A program made the position numbers and the translations under genes. A stretch of 64,000 bases of DNA from Rhipicephalus microplus (taxonomy: Eukaryota > Arthropoda > Arachnida > Ixodida > Ixodidae): NCBI RefSeq assembly GCF_043290135.1, contig NC_134702.1, positions 90,697,317 to 90,761,316 of the forward strand, in the 5' to 3' direction. This document shows, piece after piece, positions 33,378 through 46,349 of the stretch (its first letter is position 1; the number at the start of each line of letters is the position of its first letter). The notes under the pieces are model-generated. The model saw nothing but the letters and a program-made list of their open reading frames with translations, was not told where the DNA came from and ran no database searches.

Positions 33378-34559
33378 TTTTTTTTCTCATGAGGATCTTC
33401 ATCCCTCAGTTGTCTTACTACGCCCACGCCGCATCATCGCCACGGCGGCTTATAGAAACACGTACCGACTTCAGTTTTTTTCTTCTTTTCTACGGCGATC
33501 CTATAGCGGGCGATACGAGGAAGCAACGTGTCGACACGAAACGAAGACACGTATACGCTATGCATAGTAGTCATACGGTGTGCACTCCTGCCCGTTGTAT
33601 GCATACGAACGCACAATCAAGTGTGTTCGCTCTGTGCGCGCTTCTGTAACGCTTCGCAACCGTGTATGTACATACGCTGACAGGAAGAGGAAGAAGAAGA
33701 GTTTGTAGAGCTGATGGAATGTGAACGGCGTGGTGTGTAAGCGTTCGTGAGATCTGTTAGTATAGAACTGCTCGCAGCGTTCGTATATATACAGCAGTCT
33801 GTCTCTCGATCCCACGACGGCTGAGCCAACGCACGTGCAGCACTGACAGATCACGATCACTGATCGCATAGTGTATGATAGAGTCGTCTCTGAAGGAGCT
33901 CCTTCCATCTGTTGCTGGTGCGTGCGCGCGCCGAGCGACAGGCTGCGAGATAGAGACGGGCGCCCGTCAGCTGTAAAGCCTCACACAGTGCTTGCTGGGA
34001 CGCTGTGTGCGCGCGGCAGTATTATAAGTACACGCTCACCGAACACTGATCCATCATGGATTTTGAGCTTCGCGTCACCTTACGCCGGTTGCAACGGAAT
34101 CGGTATTTCGAAGTACGTGTGCGCTCGTGAGCATCAGTCAGCGTGGCGCAGAGACAGCTTCGATCGCAAAGCAAACTCGTTGCTGAAGTCGACAGAGCTC
34201 ACCCACGTACTTGAATGCAACGTTTTCTTCCTACAAACAGTCGATGTTGAGTGCGTTTGTTTTTATTTGTCTTTTGTTTTTGTCGGTGAACATAAATGAA
34301 CAATCCTGTGAATCCTGTGTGGAAAATGGATGACGCAAAAAGAAAACACGTTTCCTCACCTTTGTACATATAAAAAAGACATATAAACGGTAAAGCCTGC
34401 TCCTAATTACTGAAGAGACAGTGTTTAGCATTCGGGCATCAGTTTGCATTGTCTTTTAATTTGTCAGTGAACGCCTACGCTTTCATTTGACGTATATATG
34501 GTATGACGATATAATATTTGTATTCGAATCATTTGTTATGCGTCGTGTGTGTGTGTGAT
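33378..34559. other. No gene recognised
   Basis: Only short frames without family motifs. Confidence 0.45.
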
Positions 34560-34644
34560 AATATTGTGTTGGATTTTACGTGCCAGAACCACGATATGAT
34601 TTGCGGTACGCCGTCGTGGAGAAGGCTTTCGGATATTTCGACTA
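34560..34644 (-). mobile_element. Old SINE, right-hand part of its 3' end
   Basis: GGATTTTACGTGCCAGAACCACGATATGATT and CGCCGTCGTGGAG are a second, older SINE subfamily related to the Ruka type, in minus orientation. The copy is split by the insertion at 34,645-35,383 and resumes at 35,384. Confidence 0.7.
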
Positions 34645-35383
34645 TTAAAGGGGCCCTGAAACACTTCTTTGAGTAACCATGGAATCGATTCACTGGAAAA
34701 GCGTATTGACTCACAAATTCAACGCCGCGAAATTTTTAAGAATCCGTCCAGTACGAGCGGAGTTGCAAAAGTTTGTCGCACGCTGCAATCGCATTCTCTC
34801 TTCTCTCGTCCTAACGAAAGCACTGGAAGCTAAGCAGGGAGGCGCGGGAAGGGCAAACAAAGAATGTCACGCGCGCCTCGTGACCTTGGGCGCTTTTTTC
34901 TTTTTTTTTGAATACGCGGCTAATTCAGTGCGATAGCGCGCGCGCGCGTGGACAAGTGACGGCCTCTCGCGGCGATTTCTGTAACAACCGAGCGCGCCAT
35001 GTTCAAATCAGCCAATGGCTGAAGATGGGTAAAAGGATCAAAATGTGGGCCAGTTGGTAATTCATTTTCTTCGTTCAGCGAACTGGGAGCGCAGAGAAAA
35101 CACAAAGGACGAAGCGAGGAACCACACAACACGCTATACGTGTTGTGTGGTTCCTCGCTTCGTCCTTTGTGTTTTCTCTGCGCTCCCAGTTCGCTGAACG
35201 AAGAAAATGAAGATGGGTAATCTATATACGTGTCATTTTTGAGCGTTTTTCGTCATTGGTCGAACAAACAGAACGCAATTTTTAGTTGACTTTGATAATT
35301 AATTGTGAATTCCAGGCCGCGTGCGGCGCTATAACATTTGGCTCGCGTGACCATGCTCAAAAAGTGTTGCAGGGCCCTTTTAA
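34645..35383. mobile_element. TTAA-flanked TIR element (piggyBac-like MITE candidate) in a SINE
   Basis: The ends read TTAAAGGGGCCCTGAAACAC (34,645) and, as the reverse complement of the right end, TTAAAAGGGCCCTGCAACAC, forming a TIR of about 20 bases. TTAA occurs at both edges (34,645-34,648 and 35,380-35,383). The target is the TTTAACGTGCAC position of the SINE, which has a natural TTAA. A TTAA duplication is the hallmark of piggyBac-type transposition. No transposase is present. The element itself carries the palindrome at 35,063-35,209. Confidence 0.65.
35063..35209. repeat. Perfect 71-bp-arm palindrome (5-base loop)
   Basis: Arms 35,063-35,133 and 35,139-35,209 are exact reverse complements around CTATA. 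A 13-base direct repeat TGAAGATGGGTAA lies at 35,020-35,032 and at 35,208-35,220, which may reflect how the second arm arose. Perfect identity implies recent origin, gene conversion or an assembly/read artefact. Confidence 0.95.
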
Positions 35384-35525
35384 CATACACAGACATCATG
35401 CACTATAGGCGGGCCCCTGTCACTTCGCCCCTATAGAAATACGACCTCTGCAGCATGTATCGAGCCCGCGACCTTTGAATCAGCAGCCGCGCACCGTCAC
35501 CGCTGCTGTATCGCAGCGGATTCCG
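35384..35525 (-). mobile_element. Old SINE, 5' (tRNA-like) part
   Basis: This continues the SINE split at 34,645. CGAGCCCGCGACCTTTGAATCAGCAGCCGCGCACCGT is the reverse complement of a tRNA-like head with B box. The whole copy is strongly diverged. Confidence 0.65.
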
Positions 35526-36732
35526 AATGAAAAGTCCTTAACCTCTAAGCACGATTGACGAAGTAAGCTGCACGCGATGTATACTGATATCACTAACGCG
35601 ACGTCAGAAACTTCACCTCATCCTCTCCCTCCCATGTTAGTACTCAAACATGACACCTTCAGAGATCTCAGTGCTATATGTACCCGTGCATTGAAGTAAT
35701 GGCTGTTTAGAAAGATCGACTGTCACTTTTTTTTTTCAGTTATGTAGACATCTTCAGCGGACGTTATAGCGTTACTTTTCGAGGAATCACCTTAAATAGT
35801 GTGATGACTTGATCAGACACTCCGCAATTGTTTAGAGATGACGCCCATTTGCGCGTGACTGTATATTGGTACGTGACTATCGGTTGGCGAGTTTTCGCCG
35901 GCCACGCGTGCTATTTGGCTTGATCGGTCTGCGTTTCTATACTTTTTCCCACAATACAATTGGTGTGTGTGGGACGCAACGAGGTGAAATGAAGGTGGAT
36001 TTGAGAGTAACAACGGCATGGCCAACATGAAAAAAAAAAAAAAACTATTTCCATTAAACTTACATGTCGTGGCAAGACAGCTCACACAACGGGACACACT
36101 ATAGAGGGCAGAGCACTACGTCCTGTATGTTCTGTTGTTTGCACTGCTACGCCACAATCTTCATGAATCAATTAGGCCGTCGCATTCGCGATGTATCAAG
36201 TGCATGAGCGATAAGGGTGGAAAAGGGAATAAAAATTAGGGCCCACACGCACAGCTTGCATGCACGTGATTTCCTCGTCGTGCATGCACAACATTCACTA
36301 CGGGGAAATCGCATACAAGATGCGCAGTTAAGTTTCAAGCGCGAAAAAAATAAGAAGAAATGAGAGGTATATATATGATGCTCAGTGGCCTCAAACTGAG
36401 ATTGGGGATCCGCGCTGCGCACTGTATTCATATATACATGCGGAACTGCGCGCGTGGGGGCATTGTTACGAACCCTTAGCGAGAAAGATGCACAACGGAG
36501 AAAATGGATGCCGAAGAGCAGCAGACGGTACACGCGAGTTTTATATATACGATCGTTCGCTGTAGCTCCGCGGGGTGTCATTGGGGGATGGGTGGGCAAT
36601 CAACAGTAGGGCTTCTGGCGTCAACGATGTGTAGGAAAGGGAACAGATAGATAAAGTGAAGAGCGCAGGTGGAAGGCGCCACTGCAAATGACGGTGCCTG
36701 GCGCATCGACACAACACATTTGAACGCAGGTG
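35526..36732. other. No gene recognised
   Basis: A- and T-runs and short frames only. Confidence 0.45.
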
Positions 36733-36744
36733 CCACCAGGCGGC
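36733..36744 (+). promoter_or_regulatory. CTCF-like core CCACCAGGCGGC
   Basis: It matches the conserved bilaterian CTCF core (CCASYAGRKGGC type). A related GATGGCGCC core in CACAGATGGCGCCC lies on the opposite strand at 37,081-37,094, about 340 bases away. Motif match only. Confidence 0.3.
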
Positions 36745-37434
36745 GCCTTCCTCGTTTGCGAGTGAACGCCATCTATTTACGACATGCGGGTGCTCCAGCT
36801 GTAGTTTTGTATTCTTTGCGTCCTTACATACCATTATACTCCGCTGTCGGGTCATGTACGGTGGAAATCGCACACGCACAGCTATTTGGCGCTGATATCG
36901 TAATGTCTTAAGACGGGGAGGAGGTTGTTATGTAGGTGATAGAGAGGTGACCCCTCTGCGCGTATAGCGTGTATGTACAGAAGTCAGAGAAGCAGTGGTG
37001 TGCGGTGACGATGCATATAGGTGACTGCAGGCGGCACTTTCGTGCGGCGTTGACCGTGTGTTTATACAAGGTCTACTCGAGGGCGCCATCTGTGTTGTGC
37101 AGATAAACTAAATAACGCCGGGGGAGAAAGGAAGCAGCTATCGAGAAGCAGATTTGGGAGACAAATTACACTTTTCGCAGTCACAGGTGAGGCCTTGCTG
37201 CATGTTCCTGCGGGGCCACTGTAATCACTTATGGGCTGTTCGGTCAGCGGTACCGAAATTTAGTATGCCTTGTTTCTTTTAGTTTATTTTCTTTTTTTTA
37301 TTCGGCCTTTCTGTTCTGATCCTGTCTATTTTCTTCGCAAATCGTCAGGCGTACATACTTTAACGTTTGGCTGACCGCAATATCGCGGAACGCTCGCTGC
37401 ATCGCTTGGATATTTGCACGTGCATTCTCAGTTA

Positions 37435-38080
37435 GGCCGCGTTCACACTGAGCATTCCGGCCGCTGAAAGTGCTCCGAATCCGGTTCGGTGGCGGCGAGT
37501 TCCGCCGAAAGGGCCCTCTCCGCGCCGATCGCTCTCGAACCGATTTTTGCGGCGTCTGCCGCCGAATCGGTCACCGCGGACCAATAGGAATTTTGAAAAA
37601 TGGCGGCCAAGCCCTACTCACTTGTTATGCCGCAGTGCACGTAACTGAATGTTGAAACCAATGGGAGTTTAACCTACTCTGTGCCTACTTCACCTCCGTA
37701 TTTCGTGAAAGAGGTTACCGAGCTTGATGTTGGCGTGACCGAGCTTGTTGCGGTCTTGCAGAGCAAAACGAACCCACCAACGCCGCTGGTTTTTCTGCTC
37801 TTCGTGCATTACAAGACAGCCACTTGCCAGCAAAGTAAGCAGTACTGTCTTTTCTTGCTTCTTGCGTACGAGAATCGTCGAAGTATACACCACCGGATAG
37901 CGTAGTGGCGTTTGCAAGCCGCGACAACAACCGGGTGACAGCGCATCCATCCCGCGTTCGCCCCGTAGTAGATGGCATATTCGGCGGCGCGGGGCGCGTC
38001 CAGTGCGAACGACGCTGCGTTTCGGCGGCAGGGGAATTTCGGTCGCTGTAGAAAGCGGATGTTTCAGTGTGAACTAGGCA
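37435..38080. mobile_element. Non-autonomous PIF/Harbinger-type element
   Basis: The ends are imperfect inverted repeats: GGCCGCGTTCACACTGAGCA on the left, and TGCCTAGTTCACACTGAAAC as the reverse complement of the right end. TTA flanks both edges (37,432-37,434 and 38,081-38,083), the TWA target duplication typical of PIF/Harbinger. A transposase relic lies inside on the minus strand. The 646-base length means most of the coding region has been lost. Confidence 0.75.
37693..37785 (-). pseudogene. Harbinger transposase N-terminal relic
   Basis: The minus strand encodes QRRWWVRFALQDRNKLG and about 15 further residues ending FHEIRR before a stop. The RRxWWVRPxLxxR block is characteristic of the N-terminal part of PIF/Harbinger transposases. 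Here P is replaced by F and the DDE catalytic region is absent. Confidence 0.6.
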
Positions 38081-38083
38081 TTA

Positions 38084-38705
38084 CACCGAGACGCGAGTGA
38101 TCTCCCTGGATATGCAAGTTTCGTTTTTCGCTGCTAGCTGCATTCAACAGCACGTATCGAAGCTTGGGCACATTTTCACCTTGAGATGGCAATATCGAAA
38201 GTGACAAGAGGGTTTGCTGGACGCAACTTTGGCTAATAAGATTCATAGATAAAAATATTTTAAAAATCTTCCATGCGTAATAAATCAGCAAACATGCACT
38301 GTTTCGTAGTTTTTTTTTTGTTTGTTTTTTCGCAGCGCGTCTCTTACTCGATGCAAATATCACTGTCTGACGCGACCAGATTCAAGGGCGAACAGGTATA
38401 GCTCCCGTGCCACAACATTAAAGGCGCGCATGCGTGGATACTCGTTGGGTTTCTAGAGTGCTGCACGCAATTACTAAAACTGCGCACACGCGTAGGCGTG
38501 GAAGCGTGAAAAAGAAACGGCCCGCATACTTTTAGAATCCCCTTCCATCTCACGTACTCCGTCCCATATTTTTCAGAGCGGTGAAGGGGTCGAGCCTTGA
38601 ACGGAGGCAAGAACGTGCGAATTGGTGGGCATTTAATCTGCGTCGCGTACCGTGAAACTATAACGAAGGAAAGAAACTGTGGAAAATGCGCTACATAGTT
38701 ACAGC
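38084..38705. other. No gene recognised
   Basis: A 170-codon open frame on the minus strand (38,856-38,344) overlaps the SINE at 38,706 and has no family signature. Confidence 0.4.
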
Positions 38706-38900
38706 TTGGGGTTCGCCTTCGTGGATCAGTGGCTATATAGTGCGCTCGGCTGCTGACCGGAAGGTCGAGGGTTCGATTGCAGCCGATGCAGGTGAAGAGG
38801 TAGAGGCCCGTGTAATGTGTGATGGCAGGGCACGTCAAAGAACACCAGATGGTCAAAATTTCCGGGGACCTCCACTACGGCGTCTCCCAGACATATTTTC
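38706..38900 (+). mobile_element. Diverged tRNA-headed SINE
   Basis: Head GGATCAGTGGCTATATAGTGCGCTCGGCTGC, B-box-like GGTTCGATTGC, body GTCAAAGAACACCAGATGGTCAAAATTTCCGGGGACC. It matches the Ruka layout but with many differences, and no target duplication was seen. Confidence 0.75.
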
Positions 38901-39560
38901 ACAGGGTCATGACGTCGACGAAGGGAGCAGACAGTAGGTGGAAGATTAAACTGTTTATTCGGCGCTTAACTTATGGCCACGTAAAAAGAAAGTCGGGTTA
39001 CAGCAACAGACTGGCACTGATAGCGACGAACTGAGGGTTGGCCGTCGATCAACTGACAAGCGGTGAAGCGGGTCGACATTACACTTGCCATACTCTAGCG
39101 TTATCGCTAGCGGTGACGTAAGTTGCAGAATAATGTGCAATGTTTACGAAGCGGGCGTAATCTTAACAAAATGATCTACTGCAGTCCCGGAGCTTCTCGA
39201 ACTGTGTGGGAGCGGTTTGCACTGAGTGAAACGGGGCGATAACTGGACTTGAGAATGGAACGTGGCAATTATCGGGTCAAGGGGACGTAAACCACCGCAT
39301 GCATGTTATCATTAGTTATAGCTTGGACTACATCTCGAGCAGTGATGCTGAGAGTGACTGGCTTTGAGCCTTTCAGTGTGTTGCATCAAAATCAATTCCC
39401 TGCATATAATTTCGTACATATCGTGCTGTTCGTTGTACACTTAATTCCAACGCCCGATTGCTTGGGGATGACAAATCTTCGATTGTAGTAAACTTCGTTT
39501 AAGGTGTCTGCTATACCACGCAATACGCGAGGGCTAGGGTGAGTCAGTTTATCTCTACAG
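38901..39560. other. No gene recognised
   Basis: Nothing recognisable. It precedes the candidate exon at 39,561. Confidence 0.4.
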
Positions 39561-39763
39561 ATATACATCTTCCCTTGAATAAAATCTCCGCTTTCCCATT
39601 AATGCAAGCTGACGCACGCATCTTATGTGCCAAGGATTACGATCCGAACGCTCCCGGCACCTCCTTCGTGCAAGCCGGTTTTCTTTACAGCGACACGGCC
39701 GACTATGACCGCTGGATACATGATAACAGAATCCACAACACCGTGACTTTGCTTCCTACATAA
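39561..39763 (+). CDS. Coding-like stretch, possible exon of an unknown gene
   Basis: After a plausible acceptor (TTTATCTCTACAG, ending 39,560) one frame stays open to TAA at 39,761-39,763. The last 50 codons (DARILCAKDYDPNAPGTSF, then QAGFLYSDTADYDRWIHDN and a short tail) favour C or G at third positions and have a balanced, protein-like composition, unlike neighbouring frames. One cysteine is present, and no signal peptide or membrane segment. The family was not recognised. It could be a last exon, a retro-copy or chance. No polyadenylation signal was seen close by. Confidence 0.3.
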
Positions 39764-40415
39764 TACCAGACTCATGACACACGTCTAGTACACATGTACA
39801 CGCACAGAGTATATGTGTTATATGCCTTAAGGATTAGCTTATATTGCAATTGTAACAAAACAGAAATCTTTAGGGACAAGAATCGACGTTTTAAGATTGA
39901 AACCGCAGATGTGAACCCTCGAAAAAGAAACCTCTCGGGGGTTCGCGCATTCTTCATAACTGAAATATGACTCCGCGGCAAAATTAGCGACTGCCATTAG
40001 GAAGACTTAGTCGCTGTCTCTGAAGTTGCCTAATGGAGGTGACAAAGTTCTTCGACGCATCGCACTGTGCCAAGACCTTACCGAACCTGCGTTTACGTGT
40101 ACGCATTCATCGCAACGCAACTGTGAACGAGGGAAGCGAGCTTCTGTGCGCTGGGCCATTCCTGTGTCGAATGCCATCACGTATCCCGTATATGACATTC
40201 AAGAGTGCGTGCCTGTGGAGACAGAAAAATCTAAAGTTAGAGATCCCATCGTTGCAATTGCGCCGCACTTGGATGTCTGTACATTTAGTCTTCTGTGGGA
40301 ATCAAAGCAAGCGCAGCAATGTTTAAAGAAAGAAAAAAAGAAAGTGAGAAAGAAAGAAAGAAAGAGAACAGTCGTGCGCCACGAGAGCTTTTGAAAGTGC
40401 GCTCCTTCTGAGAAG
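39764..40415. other. No gene recognised
   Basis: Two overlapping frames of about 100 codons at 40,026-40,394 have no family signature. An (AAAG)n-like tract lies at 40,325-40,370. Confidence 0.4.
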
Positions 40416-40576
40416 ATCGATTGATTGATCTGTGGGGTTTAACGTCCCAAAACCACCATATCGTTATGGGAGACGCCGTATTGGAGGGCTCCGGCAATTT
40501 CGACCACCTGGGGTTCTTTAACGTGCACCCAAAATCTGAGCACACGGGCCTACAACTTTTTCGCCTACATCGACTT
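40416..40576 (-). mobile_element. Ruka-type SINE, 5'-truncated
   Basis: Minus-oriented body and tail without the tRNA-like head. An 11-base direct repeat CTTCTGAGAAG flanks it (40,405-40,415 and 40,577-40,587). Confidence 0.9.
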
Positions 40577-40587
40577 CTTCTGAGAAG

Positions 40588-41528
<941 letters not shown>

Positions 41529-42434
41529 TACGACAGGGGTTTTCGTACTACACTAAACAACGAATACGCACACAACTGCAGGAGCCCCGCCGTGGTCAGT
41601 CACAGGCACAGACAGCTGTACCACGTACGCATACACGTACACGAGTACATTCAGAGATACTCACGCACGGATACGCATGCGTATACAGGCAGGGAATCGC
41701 GTAGGAACACACGGGAACGTAGAAACACAGCCAGGGTTTCATACGCGAAACGCACGCGGAAACACACTATAGTGGAGCACGTCTGGGTGTACCTTCTCTA
41801 GATCGTGCATAGTAAGTGCAGCCTGCGGCTGCAATATTTGATAGCTTCACGCACTCGAGTGGAAGTTATAACGAGCTTCTCGCGCAAAACGGACGGCCGG
41901 CCGCCGTCATGCACGCATATTCGGGAGGAGGACAAGAAAAATGACCGAACCGCGGATGCGATGCGCGCGCCGTGAGTGAGTAATAGCCGCGGCGCCTGCG
42001 TGCAGCAGACCGTCAGCTCCGCTCTATTATATATGGTCGGGATTCATTTTAACCGTGGCCCCTGCTGCGTGGTGGCGCTGAGGAGTGCGCGCGTGCGCCG
42101 CACTGCGGGGGCAAACAGACGAATTGCCACGGCTTCGGATGGTTGCGAGTGTCTCTGTTTACACAAGGCAGCCTGATGCGACTCCAGAGCAATTGGCGCT
42201 CTTATATGCTCTATATACGACAGCATACGTGGACTGGAAGTTGTCTCATTTGCACAGACGTGATTAGTGTTGAGAAAAAAAAAGTCACAGTTACGCCACT
42301 AGGGTGATATAATGAATGCGATAGCAAGAAATTATCATATAACACGAAGAACGATAAGCGGCTCAACAGTTTCAGCACCTCACAAAGAAGGACGTTCGAA
42401 AATCTGTAGGTATTCGCCCCGAGATCGCGCGGAG
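41529..42434. other. No gene recognised
   Basis: Nothing supported. Confidence 0.45.
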
Positions 42435-42448
42435 TCGCCACCTGGTGG
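42435..42448 (-). promoter_or_regulatory. CTCF-like core CCACCAGGTGGCGA
   Basis: A near-consensus CTCF core on the minus strand, in otherwise unannotated intronic DNA. Motif match only. Confidence 0.3.
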
Positions 42449-44195
42449 CCACTGGCTGAAGCGCGCCTAGTGTGGATAGCTCCCCGCGTCGTCTGCTAGC
42501 GACACAAAGCTAGCATGTGCGCGTACGTCTCGCTGTGTTAGCGCGAGTTTAACTGCTTGTATGTTTGCTATATATAGCACGATCTACAGACACATTGGGC
42601 CTTGCTCCGCTGTTGAATGCCTTGCAACAAGATCAGGTCGTGCGCTTGCCGAGAATGCTGTCTATCGTCGTCGTATACTGCTGTGTATCGTCGCTCGCCA
42701 GATTCATATCGGCGTAGGTGCTTCTTTGTTGCTGAAACACTTCGTAAAGTGGGCGTGGCGTCGTCCCAAACATGAGGAGCATTAGTTATTGGGTGAATGC
42801 AGCGTTTTCATTGGGTGCGTACATTTGCATTGTTAGCGACTCCGCTGTTATAACCGAAGTTTTCCATTGTTGTTAGGTGTCCTAATCGGTTATACGATTA
42901 GCTTTATTTGTGCTCAAGATAACCTTTTTTTGTCCTGTTCTGAAACCACTACAGCGAAATATTGCTGTCTAGTAAATTGTGACACTTCGATACTTAAATT
43001 GTCCCATAAAAAGAACAAAAAATTGGATTGACGTGGATGTGAGTAATTGAGTCGCCGCGCAAAAATTTTATAATCAGGCGAAATTTATACACACACTTAA
43101 ATTTGTGTTCACTTTAGATAATCGAGTTAGTGGAAATTATTCGAGACGGTGGGATTCACACTTATGTCATATAATTTCATGCAAACCGTCATCTGTCCTT
43201 CTCTGCATTATCTTGAGCGCTTTTTTGGCGTTATTATAGACTGACGGAAGGAGTGGACACTACTCGCTTAATAAAAATAAAATATATACCTTTGTCCCAT
43301 AGAGTAACCGAATCTTTGTTGCATCACTTTCAAGCCGATAATCAATCGAATAAAGCTGCATGCTCAACTGTTACCTTTATAATATACCGTTATTGGAGTG
43401 AGAACAAGGGCGCTAAGGCGCTGCCTACCGCGTAGCTTTCCCAAATAAAATCATCAACTACCCTACGATCATTCCATGAAGAGCTGAATCAGAACAAATG
43501 CGGATGCATATTCGCGGTCATTTTATCTCATCGTCCAAGTATATGGGGTTCTTTCTTTTTCTTTTATCAGTATCCAAGACAGACATGGATGAAGCAAAGA
43601 ATGAATTCAGTGGCACTTGAGCAGTGCGTAGTATGTGAGAGCACAAGCTCAACACATACAAATAAAAATACAAAAAGTGATGCAGTGCGAAAATGGCAGT
43701 CTCCAATCGCGAATATAGTGGCAGATGATGTTTCGCTCACTAGTAATAGTAACGTTCGGCGAGCTTGGTGCGTTTGTTTAGCCATGGACGACGTATATAG
43801 CACTATAGTAGGCTGTGGTCAACGCATTTCATTCGCAGACACTCGGCTCGCACCACTCACACACACACACACAAAAAAAAAGGGGGGGGGGGGGTGCGTA
43901 CATTTGCATGGGCGCCGCCGGCCGCCCATCCACACTATAGTGTGGTGACGGTGCTGCCACCTGTAGACCAATCTCGGCGCGAATACACTGGACAAATGTG
44001 AACTGAAAACCGTCGTAGTTGTTACGTGTCTGTATTTGGGGACCGAGCTGAAAATGTCCGCCACGCAGAAGCCGACGGTGTTTCATTTTTTTCTTTTTCC
44101 TTTTTTTTAATGCGACACGAGAAATGACCCACCCCGTTGCGTCTCCTGCCACGCTGTGGCATCGGACGCCTATTTTGACCCATGTTTTTTTTCTT
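42449..44195. other. No gene recognised
   Basis: A (CA)n, A-run and 13-base G-run lie together at 43,856-43,894. Nothing else was supported. Confidence 0.45.
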
Positions 44196-44220
44196 AGAGA
44201 CGATGCACCCAAATATTTTC

Positions 44221-44271
<51 letters not shown>

Positions 44272-44838
44272 CATTCTTAACGGCACCGGGTACTTGAAAC
44301 GGCCGACCCCATCCGCAGCGCCCATCATTGTTGCTCAAGGTTTAGCGTTCATACTTGTGCAATTGCCAATTAAAAAGCAATTATTGCACATGTCTGGGGC
44401 ACCATAACAACACGTATGTATTCTGAATGTGCGCCTTTTACTAAAAAAGGCATGCATAAGTAATTAGGGGAACCGTGGCGCTTATCACGCAGCGCTGACC
44501 ATGCAACGCTTGCACGAAAAGGCGAGTGTTGCCAACGCTTTGCCAAGACTAGATGGTGGTGGCACCTACCCGTCGCATTGCGTTCTACACCTTATCATCT
44601 CTGAGACGGGCGCGCACACCCGTCTCAGAGCCACGCGCCATGTTTTCCAAAATAAAAAAAAACTGCCAGGTGGCGATCATGTCTCACGTGTGGCGGGACT
44701 TGATGCGCTCGTTCGCCTCCGCTGCACGCTCGAGGCACTCTAACGCAGCGCCTCCACAATACCATTCACCAATTTTCTTGCGCAGAACATCAAATAAATG
44801 TCTTGTTCACTCTCTCCAGACGCAAGGCTATCGTCTTT
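44196..44838 (-). mobile_element. TIR element with (CAGA)n core, copy A
   Basis: A minus-oriented copy of the family at 60,327 and 61,021. It shares the TIR core AAAGACGATAGCCTT (44,824-44,838, reverse complement), CACTCTCTCCAGACG, CGAGGCACTCTAACGCAGCG, AACGGC and the flank of the tetranucleotide array (GCTGCGGATGGGGTCGGCCG), plus the (GTCT)n array itself (44,221-44,271). The left TIR is decayed, so that edge is approximate. Confidence 0.7.
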
Positions 44839-45081
44839 CGACGACACTTGCAGATAACATGCAGATACGGGGCCATTTTTTCCCCACTTTTACATCATGA
44901 GTGGAAAACAAAGAGGCCACTTTTTTCTGCGTATCTCAAGAGCAGTTTTGATAAAAAAATACGTAAAAGTATACTGAGACCGTAAACACGCTCGAGCTTT
45001 TCCGATATCTAAATGGTGCATATGAATAGCTCGCCGTTTTATCACCGCCACAAGCAAGGCAAGTGGCTGTGACCGAACAAC

Positions 45082-46110
45082 TCATCATCATCATCATCAT
45101 TATCATCATCATCGTCATCATTTATTTGCTCTTACGGGCCCCTGACGGGGTATTACATAAGGGAGGGGGGGTCGAACAAGGATACACAAAGGCAATTACA
45201 GACCAAGAACATAAAGTAGGATACAATTCAAGAATTGTAACTACAGGGCAATAATAACAAAAATCGTTATACAACTAACACCATGATTCAAAATGGCATA
45301 AAAATGAGAAAAATGCAACTGGCTACACAAAGAAATTACGACGGTGCGGTTGTAAAATGAGTTTCGAGTAAGGTTTCAAACTTCAGAGTATTACGTTCGT
45401 TGGCTATTGCATTTGGAAGCCGATTCCAATCCTCAATTGTTAACGGGAGAAAATATTTGTTAAAAACGTTGGTTGAACCTTTTAAATTTTGGACACTCAA
45501 AGAATTGAAGAGACAGCGCGAAGTTCGAATTGGTGGGGGAATCAGAGAGTCATGTAAGAAAGAATAATTGAAATACAGTTTGTTAAATAAACAAAGGCGT
45601 GCTATTTTTCGCTAAGATCCAGAGAGGTGACAGGCAGTGATGATTTTATAGTAGTAAAACTTGTGCGGAAATTGTGTTAGGAGGTTACAAAACGAGCCGC
45701 GCGATTTTGAATGGCTTCAAGGGCGTCTGATAAATAATATTGGTGTGGATTCCAAATTGGAGAGGCATACTCGAGTGAACTACAGACGTAGGTTTCGTAG
45801 GCGAGTTTACGAACTGAGGCCGGTGAGCAGGACAGGGATCTTGTGATGAAACCTAATGTTTTGGATGTATCGACAGTAAGCTGTGCGATATGGTCAGTCC
45901 ATGTTAGTTTACTGTTGATGAGAACAACCAGGTGTCGGTACGATTATGCTAGAGCGAGATAGTTAGACTGCATAGAATAGGTAAAATTAAGGTTTGAACG
46001 CTTACGAAAAACTTGCATAAATTTACACTTGGAAATATTAAGTGGCATCATCCATAAAGAACACCAATTCACCAAACTACGGCTGCCGAGCCTTGCTAAA
46101 GCACATCACG
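45082..46110 (-). pseudogene. CR1-like LINE: end of reverse transcriptase to 3' terminus
   Basis: Minus-strand blocks appear in the usual order. They are LVNWCSLWMMPLNISKCKFM; RHLVVLINSKLTWTDHI (family LGVxLxxxLxWxxHI); SLEYASPIWNPHQ (family LEYASxVWxP); LEAIQNRAARFV; then the C-terminal HQFELRAVSS region. The 3' UTR ends CCCCGTCAGGGGCCCGTAAG and then a GAT-type repeat (45,082-45,121), as in CR1-type elements. Frameshifts and stops show that it is inactive. The YADD block is not included. Confidence 0.8.
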
Positions 46111-46349
46111 TCTTAAATTCCTTCGTAGTAAACAGGGATTCTATACCCTTTTTAACCATGAAGGAACACATTAATTTGTTCCTACTACCTCGAAAAATCT
46201 TGATATAGTACTTTCTCTAAAAGGATGTTTTGCTGGTCTCCTGTCGGGGTCACAGTGAAATCAAGCCATTTGAGAGCGCCATATACTGTGCAAGGCGGTC
46301 ATCATGAATAAATCAAAAGGCAACCCGTCACCATTCTTTATTGATAAAT

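Noticed and set aside
38344..38856. 170-codon minus-strand frame
   Set aside because: Overlaps a SINE on the opposite strand and has no recognised domain.
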